Shown: positions 1-8,000 of the stretch, piece after piece | How positions within the stretch are numbered: position 1 is the first letter of the stretch | Layout: each line of letters opens with the position of its first letter | Source of the DNA: Ardenticatenales bacterium | Lineage (GTDB): Bacteria > Chloroflexota > Anaerolineae > Promineifilales > Promineifilaceae | Reading direction: 5' to 3' | NCBI GenBank assembly: GCA_020634575.1 | Contig: JACKBM010000022.1 | Location: 1-64,000 of the forward strand | DNA: 64,000 nt | Position numbers and translations under genes: made by a program | Notes under the pieces: model-generated | Database searches by the model: none | The model's input: the letters and a program-made list of their open reading frames with translations, nothing else | What the model was told of the DNA's origin: nothing

Positions 1-473
1 GCGGCGGCGACCATCGCCCGGCCTACATTGGAATGGATATCCAGCTGGGCCAGGATCGGCACGTCCGGCCCGACCAGCTCTCGAATGGCGCCCAGCAGGA
101 AGCCTTCCGGGTCAGCCAGCCCATCTGGACCATCCAGGTCGCCGACGACCATGGAACCATGCAGCTCCAGGAGCACGCCGTCGATCGGCCCGGCGGCGCG
201 GATGCCGTCCAGGAGCTCGCCCAGGATATGGTCGAAGATCGGCCGGGGTGTGGGGCCGCTGGGATGCGGCTCGGCAAAAACGGTTGGAATCAGCTCCAGC
301 CCGTACCGGGTGCCGGCTTCAATAAAGCCGCCCAGGGGAGTGTTGGTGCCGGTGAAAGTGTCAATGATCGCCTGGCCGTGCAGGTAAAAACGTTCGTGGT
401 AACTGTCCCAATCGGTCTGGACCGGGGTGAAAGTGCTGGTTTCGTGGCTGATTCCGCCAATAACAACGCGCAT
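1..473 (-). CDS. M81/MlrC-family metallopeptidase, 3'-truncated by window edge
   Basis: The reading frame opens with ATG at 473 and runs off the left edge without a stop, giving 157 residues of a family usually about 480-500 long. The opening MRVVIGGISHETSTF, then GVLLELHGSM and LAQLDIHSNV, are hallmarks of the M81 (MlrC) family, named for microcystin-degradation protein MlrC; the His of HETSTF, the Glu/His of LELHGSM and the Asp/His of LDIHSN are candidate metal ligands. It starts 13 nt after the stop of the CBM9-like gene and probably shares its transcript from the operator at 1150-1177. A role in hydrolysing an imported peptide-like or cyclic amide substrate is inference; microcystin as the substrate is not implied. 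Confidence 0.88.
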   Translation of the reverse strand, partial: MRVVIGGISHETSTFTPVQTDWDSYHERFYLHGQAIIDTFTGTNTPLGGFIEAGTRYGLELIPTVFAEPHPSGPTPRPIFDHILGELLDGIRAAGPIDGVLLELHGSMVVGDLDGPDGLADPEGFLLGAIRELVGPDVPILAQLDIHSNVGRAMVAA

Positions 474-486
474 GGGCTGACCTTTG

Positions 487-1131
487 TTAATCCGGCCGGA
501 TCAACGTGCCGAAACGGGCCGGAACATGAAAATTGGCTGGTTCAACCAGGGTAGGTGACCAGCAGCTGAATTCGGCTGATGCTTCTCGGGGGCGTTCGAT
601 GCGGTAGAAGTTGCCGCGCCAAATACGAGGCGGCGGCGCGCTGCCCAGCAAACCCGCCCAGGGTAAATATAGACAGGCTTCCCACTGATTTGCCGCATCA
701 TGGCGGGCCGCGGCCCAGCGAATGCCCGGGCAATCCCAGGCACTGTCAACGATGACCCGCCCGCCGTCGCCCGGATTGTGAATGCGAGCGTCAAACAAGA
801 CGCCATCCGGGTTTATCTCAAATTCGAAATAATCTGTCGGAATATCCGGGCCAGGACTCAGGAAAAGTTCCACGACCTCTTCTTCGTAAATGGGTTGGTC
901 GCGCTCGCTCATGGTCGCCCAAATGTCGGGATCTGTGCATTGAAAATGGACGGCAAACGCCTGCTGATCAGCGCCGGCGCGAACAACCGTCTGGTGTTGG
1001 GCGAACGCCCGCCCATGGTAATGGCGCAGGGCGGGTAGACTGGGCAGCACAGACCAATCCAGGTCAAGCAAGTCAACCGCATCGTGCCAGTGGGAAGGTA
1101 TGGGGGGCAGCTGCAACTGAAGGGATGTCAT
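487..1131 (-). CDS. CBM9-like carbohydrate-binding fold protein
   Basis: 214 residues with start ATG at 1131, preceded by GGAGACGG. A longer reading frame reaches 1221 but would cover the operator at 1150-1177, so I reject it. The pattern YEEEVVELFLSPG, DYFEFEINPDG and the C-terminal ERP...SCWSPT...FHVPARFG match the family 9-like carbohydrate-binding (CBM9/DOMON-like) fold common in Bacteroidota and Chloroflexota. There is no signal peptide, so it probably acts in the cytoplasm. It is first in a two-gene unit with the MlrC-like protein. It may bind a glycan-derived substrate, but the ligand is unknown. Confidence 0.82.
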   Translation of the reverse strand: MTSLQLQLPPIPSHWHDAVDLLDLDWSVLPSLPALRHYHGRAFAQHQTVVRAGADQQAFAVHFQCTDPDIWATMSERDQPIYEEEVVELFLSPGPDIPTDYFEFEINPDGVLFDARIHNPGDGGRVIVDSAWDCPGIRWAAARHDAANQWEACLYLPWAGLLGSAPPPRIWRGNFYRIERPREASAEFSCWSPTLVEPANFHVPARFGTLIRPD

Positions 1132-1149
1132 GAACCGTCTCCGTCTATC

Positions 1150-1177
1150 TGGTTCACTTATGGAACCACTATACCAC
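1150..1177 (-). promoter_or_regulatory. 28-bp operator/promoter motif, copy A
   Basis: Read on the coding (minus) strand the three blocks are GTGGTATA, TGGTTCCATAA and TGAACCA with one base between blocks. The same layout recurs at 21238-21265, 31011-31038 and 31101-31128, always oriented toward the downstream gene. Here it lies 18 nt upstream of the start at 1131, so the leader is very short. TGGT...ACCA half-sites are typical of FadR-type GntR operators, and TGGTACTAT resembles an extended -10. This is the most diverged copy in the middle block. Confidence 0.72.
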
Positions 1178-1269
1178 GTGCTATAATCGCCCGCAAACCA
1201 GCCGGGCGAGGGGTTGGCCAACCCGACGGGTTAATTTGTCATAATCATTTGGAAAAGGAAGGGATGTAG

Positions 1270-2358
1270 ATGAGCCTCATTGGTCAGAGCAAACAGGCAT
1301 TGGATACGCCGGCCCTCTGGGTCGACCTGGATCGACTGGACAGCAACATCGCCGAACTGGCGGCCTACTTTAAGGCCGCCGGGGTGGGCTGGCGGCCCCA
1401 CATGAAAGGGGTCAAGATCCCGGCCATTGCCCACAAAGCGGTTAATGCCGGCGCCCTGGGCGTGACGGTGGCCAAACTCAGCGAGGCTGAGGTAATGGCC
1501 AACAATGGCATTGGCGATATCCTGATTGCCAACCAGGTCGTCGGGCCGTTGAAAACCGGCCGGTTGATGCAGCTGCGCCGCCAGGCTGATGTCAAAGTAG
1601 CCGTCGATGACCCGGCCAATGTCGCCGAACTGGGCGCCGCCGCCCGCAGCGCCGGTGTCGAATTGGGTATCCTGGTCGATATCAACACCGGTATGAACCG
1701 GACCGGTGTTGCCTCCATAGAAGCCGCCGTGGCCCTCAGCCAGCAAGTGGCCGATACGCCCGGCCTCCGCTATCAGGGGCTGATGGCCTGGGAAGGCCAT
1801 GCCGTCGGTATGCAGGATGCCGAAGCCAAGGAAGCCTCGATTCGCCAATCTGTCTCCATGCTCACCGACGCGGCTGACGCCTGCCGGGCCACAGGCTTGC
1901 CCGTGGAGATCGTCAGCGGCGGCGGCAGCGGCACTTACAAATTCACCGCCCAGATACCTGGCATGACGGAAATTCAGGCGGGCGGCGCCATCTTCAACGA
2001 TGCCGCCTATACCCGTTGGGGCGTCACCACCCAGCAAGCGTTGTTCGTCAAGGTGACCGTCACCAGCCGGCCCACACCGGAGCGCATTATCATCGATGCC
2101 GGCTTCAAGGCACTGCCCGGCTATCATGTTCAGCCCGAGCCGCTTGGCGTCGCCAACATCGCCCGCTACAGCACCTCGGCTGAACATGGTGTCATCACCC
2201 TCTCAGCCCCGAATGAGAGCTTGAAAGTGGGCGACAACCTGGATGTGGTTGTCGGTTACACCGATGCCACGCTTTTCCTGCATGATCAGCTGTACGGCAT
2301 CCGCGATGGGGTGATTGAACTGATCTGGCCCATCACCGCGCGGGGCAAGCTGACCTGA
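1270..2358 (+). CDS. DSD1-family PLP enzyme (D-threonine aldolase / D-serine dehydratase-like)
   Basis: 362 residues starting at ATG 1270 behind a purine-rich GGAAAAGGAAGGGA. The N-terminal alanine-racemase-type TIM barrel begins ALWVDLDRLDSNI and carries the PLP lysine in RPHMKGVK (K46). LVDINTGMNRTGV and SGGGSGTYKF are the usual phosphate-gripping loops, and the C-terminal AEHG and LHDQLYG segments are where this family binds its divalent metal. Family members cleave D-3-hydroxy-amino acids to glycine plus aldehyde, or dehydrate D-serine. It is transcribed away from the CBM9-like/MlrC unit and convergently with the AKR gene, whose stop abuts it. Exact substrate unknown. Confidence 0.88.
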   Translation: MSLIGQSKQALDTPALWVDLDRLDSNIAELAAYFKAAGVGWRPHMKGVKIPAIAHKAVNAGALGVTVAKLSEAEVMANNGIGDILIANQVVGPLKTGRLMQLRRQADVKVAVDDPANVAELGAAARSAGVELGILVDINTGMNRTGVASIEAAVALSQQVADTPGLRYQGLMAWEGHAVGMQDAEAKEASIRQSVSMLTDAADACRATGLPVEIVSGGGSGTYKFTAQIPGMTEIQAGGAIFNDAAYTRWGVTTQQALFVKVTVTSRPTPERIIIDAGFKALPGYHVQPEPLGVANIARYSTSAEHGVITLSAPNESLKVGDNLDVVVGYTDATLFLHDQLYGIRDGVIELIWPITARGKLT

Positions 2359-3327
2359 TCACGGCAGCTCCCAAACCCCGGGATTGAGCAAAGGGCTGTC
2401 CCAGCGAAACGCCGCCAGCCGGTCCATCACTTCAGGCGGCAAAGCCGGCTGGCTGGCGGCGGCCAGGGCGACAGCCAGTTCCGCTTCATTGCGCACGCCG
2501 ATGAGGGCGGTGCTCAGCAGCGGATGTGACAGCACAAAGCGCAGCGCCAGCTCCGCCAGCCGGACTGGCGGCTGCAGGCCGGCCCCATAGGCGGCGACCG
2601 CCCGGGCCTGTGCCTTGAGCGGCGCCAGGTGCACGGGCAAATCTTCAGCTCGCGGTGTCAGGGCGCCCTTGAGATAAACTGAGCGAATCACCATGCCGAC
2701 CCCCTGAGCAGCGGCCAGGGGTAACACCTCATCGACCAACGTCTGATCGAGGATGTTAAATGCTACCTGCAAAACTTCTGCGCCCTGGGCGATGGCCTGC
2801 TGCGGCGCTTCTGTGCCGTAGGTGGAGGCGCCCACCAGCCGGGTCAGGCCGCGGCTTTTGAACTGTTTCAGGATCTCCATGGCCTCGCCATCGGCAAAAA
2901 CCTCTACCGGGGCGCTGTGCAGCATCAACACGTCGACGTGATCTGTCCCCAGCAGCCCCAGACTGGTGGTCAGGGATTGCTCTACCTGTTGGCGCAATGC
3001 CTCGCCCCGCAGCACCGTACCATCCGGCCCAAAGCAGCTGGCTTTGGTGGTCAGCACGACCTCGGCGCGTTTCCCTTTGAGAGCGTGGCCCAGCACCTGT
3101 TCGGCGTCACCATAGCCGCGGGCGGTGTCGATATGGTTGATGCCGCCGGCGATGGCCTGGTGAACCAGCCGGGTTGCTTCGGCCAGGGTGGGCGGGCGCA
3201 TCCCACCGGTACCGCCCTGCGCCTGCTCGTCTTTGGGCGTGATGCCGTAAGCCATCCCCAGGGCGACTGTGCCCAGAGAGAGGCTTGATACTTCAATGTC
3301 GCTGTGACCTAATCGTCGCATGTCCAT
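2359..3327 (-). CDS. Aldo/keto reductase
   Basis: 322 residues. I start at ATG 3327 (MDMRRLGHS); a TTG start at 3360 would overlap the preceding gene. The catalytic tetrad is complete: D67 and Y72 in HIDTARGYG, K95 in LTTKASC, H137 in VLMLHSA. These enzymes reduce aldehydes or ketones with NADPH; sequence resemblance is to the bacterial L-fucose/galactose dehydrogenase-like branch. It is the last gene of the long minus-strand run that begins with the GntR regulator near 21.2 kb, and its stop directly abuts the convergent DSD1-type gene. Confidence 0.88.
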   Translation of the reverse strand: MDMRRLGHSDIEVSSLSLGTVALGMAYGITPKDEQAQGGTGGMRPPTLAEATRLVHQAIAGGINHIDTARGYGDAEQVLGHALKGKRAEVVLTTKASCFGPDGTVLRGEALRQQVEQSLTTSLGLLGTDHVDVLMLHSAPVEVFADGEAMEILKQFKSRGLTRLVGASTYGTEAPQQAIAQGAEVLQVAFNILDQTLVDEVLPLAAAQGVGMVIRSVYLKGALTPRAEDLPVHLAPLKAQARAVAAYGAGLQPPVRLAELALRFVLSHPLLSTALIGVRNEAELAVALAAASQPALPPEVMDRLAAFRWDSPLLNPGVWELP

Positions 3328-3356
3328 TATCGTTTCTCGTTGTACCGGCCGGTCAC

Positions 3357-4268
3357 TCAAGCCCAGCCCTTGTCTGCTGCCGCCAGGAAATCAGCCGCAT
3401 CCAACCCCTGCCACAATTTGGCCAGCTCCGCCTCGCTTAGCGGCCGCATCGGCGCCCGTGGCGCTCCGCAGGGGAAGCCCATACGGGTCAAGATCGCCTT
3501 AACCGCTGCGATGCTGGGGACCGCCGTGAAGGCACGGATGATCCGGTTGGCCTGGTACTGTTTTGCCTGCGCGCCGGCCAGATCGCCCGCCTGATAACAC
3601 TCAAAGAGCTGGCTGAACAGACCTGGCAAAATATTGTACGTGGTGCCGATGGCGCCGTGGGCCCCCATCGTCAGGGCCGGCAGGCACATCTCGTCCGGGC
3701 CGGAAAGGACGGTGATGCCCCGTTCTTCACCCAGTTCGATGATGCTGCGCATGGTAAAGAAATCGTAGGAGGTGAATTTGATGCCGGCCACCTGCGGGAT
3801 CTGCATCAGCTCGCGGAACATATCGACTGTCACGGTTACGCCGGTGGCGCCTGGAATGTTATAGAGCCAGAGCGGTGTATCGGGTGCGGCCGCAGCAATC
3901 TGTTGATAATGGGCCATGAGCGCCGGTTGGTCGACGCGGAAATAAATCGGCGGTATGGCGGCGATGGCTGTCGCGCCGGCGCTCTGGGCATGGGCGGCCA
4001 GGTCAGCCGCCACATGGGTGGCCACGGCGCCCACATGAGCCACCACCGGCACGCCGGTCCCCGCTTCGTCCAGCACCGTTTCCAGGCTGAGCTTGCGCTC
4101 GTCCGGATCCAGCAGCAGCCCTTCGCCGGTGCCGCCGCAGACAAAGAAGCCGGCCAGGCCACACTCCAGCTGCCAGCGCACCAGTGAGCGCATCACGCGG
4201 GTGTCCAATTGTCCCTGCTCAGTAAACGGCGTCACCAACGCCGACAAAATCCCAGTAATCCGTTCCAT
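3357..4268 (-). CDS. DapA/NanA-family lyase (paralogue 1)
   Basis: 303 residues with ATG 4268 set by AAGGAGG at ideal spacing. Class I aldolase of the dihydrodipicolinate synthase / N-acetylneuraminate lyase superfamily: GTGEG at 46-50 (carboxylate-binding loop), Tyr136 in LYNIPGATG and the Schiff-base Lys164 in GIKFTSYD. The YNIPGATG loop resembles NanA more than true DapA. Members catalyse retro-aldol cleavage releasing pyruvate, or dehydration of 2-keto-3-deoxy acids. Its location beside a reductase and a flavoprotein in a catabolic operon argues against lysine biosynthesis. Two further DapA-family members lie at 18020 and 33633. Confidence 0.88.
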   Translation of the reverse strand: MERITGILSALVTPFTEQGQLDTRVMRSLVRWQLECGLAGFFVCGGTGEGLLLDPDERKLSLETVLDEAGTGVPVVAHVGAVATHVAADLAAHAQSAGATAIAAIPPIYFRVDQPALMAHYQQIAAAAPDTPLWLYNIPGATGVTVTVDMFRELMQIPQVAGIKFTSYDFFTMRSIIELGEERGITVLSGPDEMCLPALTMGAHGAIGTTYNILPGLFSQLFECYQAGDLAGAQAKQYQANRIIRAFTAVPSIAAVKAILTRMGFPCGAPRAPMRPLSEAELAKLWQGLDAADFLAAADKGWA

Positions 4269-4291
4269 CAAATCCTCCTTGGGGAGCGTTG

Positions 4292-4402
4292 GCCACGGAT
4301 TAACACAGATTTGTCACGGATTCTTTTCATATGGCTGGTAAATCAGGCAAATGTCTGTAGAAAAAGAAAGAAATCCGTGTTTAATCCGTGTCAATCCGTG
4401 GC
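4292..4402. repeat. Family A hairpin repeat (copy 1)
   Basis: A 111-bp inverted repeat. The left arm begins GCCACGGATTAACACAGATT and the right arm ends AATCCGTGTCAATCCGTGGC. The centre is unrelated AT-richer sequence. Related copies lie at 5657, 51379, 51945 and 60387. It separates the flavoprotein gene from the DapA-like gene within an otherwise tight operon and could act as an mRNA-processing or attenuation hairpin. Confidence 0.85.
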
Positions 4403-4413
4403 AAAAAAACCTC

Positions 4414-5616
4414 TTAATGCCGCCGTTGGATGGCGTCTTTTTGGGCCAGGGTTTGGGCCAGGTAGGCGGCGGTTTCGGCCTGGCCATAGCGGGCCGGGGC
4501 GAAGCTGGCGATGTTGATACCTGGCGTTTTGCCGGCGGCTAATTCCGCCAGCAATAAGCCGGCCACCGGGTTGTACGCAAAGCCGCCCGAGTGAAAGGCA
4601 CAACCAACCAACAGATTCTCCAGCCCGGGCACCGGCCCCAGGATCGGTTCGCCATCCAATGAGAAAGAAAGCAGTCCAACTTCTTCACTTTCCCAAACCG
4701 TGCCGGCCAGCGCCGGCAGGATGGGCTGGATGTCGGCGCGCAGCTGGTCTGGGAGACCGGCCGGTGCCGCCAACCCCGCCATACGAAACGCCAGTTCCGG
4801 CGCCGGAAACTCAATCCGCTCAGCCGTCTCGCCGCCCACCAGCAGCCGGCCGCCAGTCGCTGGCCGGAAATAGCCGCCATACGGATTGGCATTGACAGCC
4901 GGCAAATCAGGCGGCAGGGCCAGCGGCCGCGTCACATAGCGCTGGTGGACAAAGCTCTTGATCGGCAACTGGTACCCCAGGTTGGCCAGCAAACGAAGCG
5001 TCCAGACATGGACGGTGCTGATCACCTGGTCGACTGCGATAGCGCCCGCGGCGGTCTGCACGGCCGTCACCCGGCCCCCTGATGTTAAAAGCCCCTGAAC
5101 CAGCGTCCCTTCCCGGATCTCAACGCCCAGCTCGGCGCAACGACGCGCCAGGGCAGGCAGGTAAGCGGCCGGCTCGCTGTAGCCGCCCAGCGGGTCAAAC
5201 AGCCCGACAATATCTGGCGGCAGTTGCAGCGCCGGCCAACGTTGCATCATCGTGGCGGCGTTCATGAGTTCATAGGCGACCCCGAGCTGATCATACAGGG
5301 CCAGCAGCGGTTCTCGTTCCTGCCACGACGGGGCGTCGAAGAGATTCAGACAGCCGACGGCGTTAAATTGGTAGCCGTATGGCCCCAACTCGGCGCTCAG
5401 CTCCCGGTACAGGCGGAGGGCAATCTGGCGGGCGGCCACGCCGGCCTCGGTCCAGAGCAGGCCCGTGATAATACCGCCGGCCCGGCTGCTGGCGCCATCG
5501 CCCACCCGCTCTTTCTCCAGCAGGATGACCTGGCCTACCCCCTGCCGCGCCAGCTGATAGGCTGTACTCAGCCCAATCACCCCACCACCAATCACCACCA
5601 CTGTCTGGTTGCTCAT
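4414..5616 (-). CDS. FAD-dependent oxidoreductase, DAO/glycine-sarcosine oxidase family
   Basis: 400 residues. The Rossmann motif GGGVIG (10-15) sits in VVVIGGGVIGLSTAY, followed by the acidic end of strand 2 (LLEKERVG) and SSRAGG, which contacts FAD. The C-terminal substrate-cap and FAD-return motif is FSLDGEPILGPVPG...GCAFHSGGFAYNP. This matches DAO-type amine/imino-acid oxidases and dehydrogenases (glycine oxidase, sarcosine oxidase, D-amino acid dehydrogenase). In this cluster it may oxidise an amino-sugar acid or D-amino acid product. Family A repeats flank it on both sides, which is unusual for an internal operon gene. Confidence 0.87.
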   Translation of the reverse strand: MSNQTVVVIGGGVIGLSTAYQLARQGVGQVILLEKERVGDGASSRAGGIITGLLWTEAGVAARQIALRLYRELSAELGPYGYQFNAVGCLNLFDAPSWQEREPLLALYDQLGVAYELMNAATMMQRWPALQLPPDIVGLFDPLGGYSEPAAYLPALARRCAELGVEIREGTLVQGLLTSGGRVTAVQTAAGAIAVDQVISTVHVWTLRLLANLGYQLPIKSFVHQRYVTRPLALPPDLPAVNANPYGGYFRPATGGRLLVGGETAERIEFPAPELAFRMAGLAAPAGLPDQLRADIQPILPALAGTVWESEEVGLLSFSLDGEPILGPVPGLENLLVGCAFHSGGFAYNPVAGLLLAELAAGKTPGINIASFAPARYGQAETAAYLAQTLAQKDAIQRRH

Positions 5617-5652
5617 TTCCGGCTGACTCCAGGCGCAGCTGAGGTTGCAGAG

Positions 5653-5741
5653 TTTTGGCCACGGATTAACACGGATTCGGCACGGATTCTTCTTTTTCTA
5701 AAGAAATCCGGGGAAATCTGTGTTAATCCGTGGCCAAAAAA
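5653..5741. repeat. Family A hairpin repeat (copy 2)
   Basis: The left arm TTTTGGCCACGGATTAACAC and right arm GTGTTAATCCGTGGCCAAAA are exact complements over 20 bp; an imperfect inner pairing (GGATTC.../...GAAATCC) follows. This is the shortest and most symmetrical copy of the family. It lies between the flavoprotein start and the upstream dehydrogenase stop. Confidence 0.88.
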
Positions 5742-5761
5742 TGAATGCATCGTTGTGCCTC

Positions 5762-6784
5762 CTAGCTGTTGCCGGCCAGCTCGGCCGCCGTTAGCTCATT
5801 GAGCAGGGGCTGGCCGGCGCTGAGGCGGTCGATGTTCTGGTTGAAAATGGACCAGATGCGGCTGACAAAATCCCGATTCTTCGACGAGCCGGAGATATGG
5901 GGTGTCATGATCACATTGGGATAGCGCCAGAGCGGATGGTCCGGCGGCATTGGGTAATAAAAATGGGTGTCCAGGGCCGCGCCGGCAATCTGGCCGTTGT
6001 CCAGGGCGGCCAGCAGCGCATCTTCCTGGACAATGGGGCCGCGGGCCGGATTGAGCAGAAAGGCGTGCGGCGGTAGAGCAGCCAACTGTGCCGGCCCGAT
6101 CAGGCCGCGCGTCGAAGGCGAGAGGGGCATGGCCAGGATCAGGAAATCCAGTTCGGCCAGGAACTCGCGCCATTGCTCCGGCCGGTACACCTTATCCGGC
6201 AACAGACCGGCCGGATCGCCCGTACCCGCCACCACAAAGACGTTGTCACGCGGCCCCACACCGCTCCGGCTGAGCACATGGACCCGCATCCCCAGCGCCC
6301 TGGCCAACCGGGCCGTCTCCCGGCCGATGCCGCCGTAACCCCAGAGGCCAACCGTCGCGCCATAAATGCCCTGCTGATAACGGGCGGCCGGATCCCAGAC
6401 GCCCGCCTCCTGGTTGCGGATCAGGCCGCGTAGATCGCGGGCCAGGTTGATCATCATGGCGATATTCCACTCGCCAATCGGCACGTCAAAGACGCCGCGG
6501 GCATTGGAGACGTGCACACCCCGCTCGGATAGCCCCAACCCAACAATTTGGGTAAAGCCAACGGAGCCGATTTGCCAGAAGGCCAGGCTTTTCATCTCGG
6601 CCAGATTCTGGGGCGGGTGGGTGGAAAGCATAAGCTGGATATCGCCGGCCACAGCGGCCGGCGCCGACCAATCTTTTTCCTCCATGTCCGCTTCCAGGAT
6701 GGTGAACCGGCCGGTCACGTTCTTCTGCAACTGCGCCAGAGCGGCCGGGTCGATGGCGCCGTGGATGAGGATCTGGCTGTTCAA
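5762..6784 (-). CDS. D-2-hydroxyacid dehydrogenase-family protein (paralogue 1), Glu replaced by Tyr
   Basis: 340 residues. NAD-binding GYGGIG at 149-154, catalytic Arg248 in NPARGP and His296 in TPHISG are present. The usual acid/base-relay Glu of the DVFxxEP motif is Tyr277 (LDTHFYYP). The paralogue at 23534 has the same Tyr, so the change is systematic rather than decay. The start ATG overlaps the stop of the upstream enolase-superfamily gene by 4 nt, implying coupled translation. It may act on the 2-keto acid made by the upstream dehydratase homologue. Whether it is catalytically typical is uncertain. Confidence 0.87.
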   Translation of the reverse strand: MNSQILIHGAIDPAALAQLQKNVTGRFTILEADMEEKDWSAPAAVAGDIQLMLSTHPPQNLAEMKSLAFWQIGSVGFTQIVGLGLSERGVHVSNARGVFDVPIGEWNIAMMINLARDLRGLIRNQEAGVWDPAARYQQGIYGATVGLWGYGGIGRETARLARALGMRVHVLSRSGVGPRDNVFVVAGTGDPAGLLPDKVYRPEQWREFLAELDFLILAMPLSPSTRGLIGPAQLAALPPHAFLLNPARGPIVQEDALLAALDNGQIAGAALDTHFYYPMPPDHPLWRYPNVIMTPHISGSSKNRDFVSRIWSIFNQNIDRLSAGQPLLNELTAAELAGNS

Positions 6785-7989
6785 TCGACCAACACCTTGC
6801 CCGGCACGCTGTTAAATTCACCGCTGCCCGGCACAAAGGGGAAACGCGCCTTTGTCGCCTCACTTAACGTGATGCCCAGCCCCACACAGTCGGGCGGCAA
6901 CACCTGGCCGTCCACCATACGGAAGCTGTCGCCGATGATTTCCCGGTGCAAGGGGCCATAAGCGGGCGCGATCTCCAGCACCGTCGTGTTCTCGGCGGCG
7001 AAGCCACAATGGAGATTTTGCATAAAGCCGCCGCCGGCCGCCCAGGAATGGGTGGCGATCTGCCGCCCCTTGCCGGCCAGCAGCGCCGCCACCCGCATAA
7101 ATTCGCCCAGGCCGCCCGTGAAGGCCGCATCGGGCTGGCCGATGTCGAAGCTGTCCTGCTCGGCAAAAACCCGCCACTCGTACATCGTCGTCAAACATTC
7201 GCCGCCGGCGATGGGGATGGGCGTGGCGCGCCGCAGCTCGGCATAGCCCCAGGGGTCAGTGTAATGGAGAGGCTCTTCAAAAAAGAGCAGATCGTAGGGT
7301 TCGATGGCGCGGCAGACGGTCAACGCCGTGGGCAAATCCCAGGTCTGGCCCGGGTTGTTGCCCATATGGCCATCCAGGGCGATCTTCAGGCCGGGGCCGC
7401 TGTGGGCGCGTAGGGCCGCCAGCTTGGCCGCTTCAAAATCGGCGATCTGCTGGGGGGAACCGGCCGTTCCCTCTGCCCGCGGATAGGCGCCAGTGGCAAT
7501 CTTCACAGCCCGGAATCCCAGCGACTGGTAAAAATCCACCTTTGCCTTGAGCCGCTCGATGGGGTAATTGCTTGGCCCCCCGGTGGCGTAACAGGGCAGC
7601 TGTTCATGTTTCAGCCCCCCCAGCAATTCGTAAACCGGTAGCCCCAGCGCCTTGCCTTTCAGGTCCCACAGTGCGGCCTCGATGCCGCTCAGGACAATCG
7701 GCCCCAAACCAACGCGGCCCCAGAAATTGCCGCAATGGTACATGCGCGCCCATAACTGGTGGATGTTGTCGATGGTCTGGCCTATCAGGATCGGCTTATA
7801 AAAATCGACCACCTCAGGCACCATTTCCGGGCAGAAATAGCCGGCGTAGGTTTCGCCAAGACCCATCAGTTCCGTATCGGTGTGGATCTCAATGAAGGCG
7901 GCGCTGCGCCGGCGGCGGGCCTCGCTCAGAAAGGGGTCGTCGGTACAGGGGCCGGTGAGCAGAACGGTGCGCACATCGGTGATTTTCAT
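6781..7989 (-). CDS. Mandelate racemase / muconate lactonizing (enolase superfamily) protein 1
   Basis: 402 residues. Metal ligands are D206 (ALDGHMG), E238 (FFEEPL) and E264 (AGGECL). The candidate bases are K163 (AVKIATG) on one face and H314 (ATHSWAAGG) with D287 (GQPDAAF) on the other, the arrangement of MR-subgroup acid-sugar dehydratases. Typical chemistry is abstraction of a proton alpha to a carboxylate and loss of water to give a 2-keto-3-deoxy acid. It overlaps the dehydrogenase by ATGA and follows the ABC ATPase by 11 nt. Substrate unknown; a second member lies at 25670. Confidence 0.9.
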   Translation of the reverse strand: MKITDVRTVLLTGPCTDDPFLSEARRRRSAAFIEIHTDTELMGLGETYAGYFCPEMVPEVVDFYKPILIGQTIDNIHQLWARMYHCGNFWGRVGLGPIVLSGIEAALWDLKGKALGLPVYELLGGLKHEQLPCYATGGPSNYPIERLKAKVDFYQSLGFRAVKIATGAYPRAEGTAGSPQQIADFEAAKLAALRAHSGPGLKIALDGHMGNNPGQTWDLPTALTVCRAIEPYDLLFFEEPLHYTDPWGYAELRRATPIPIAGGECLTTMYEWRVFAEQDSFDIGQPDAAFTGGLGEFMRVAALLAGKGRQIATHSWAAGGGFMQNLHCGFAAENTTVLEIAPAYGPLHREIIGDSFRMVDGQVLPPDCVGLGITLSEATKARFPFVPGSGEFNSVPGKVLVD

Positions 7990-8000
7990 CGGCTCAGCTC

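Noticed and set aside
1..473. Microcystin degradation locus
   Set aside because: The M81 family is broad; no mlrA, mlrB or mlrD companion genes are visible.
3357..4268. Lysine-biosynthesis dapA
   Set aside because: Three diverged paralogues sit in catabolic operons; the loop motifs are nearer to NanA-like lyases, so no gene symbol is given.
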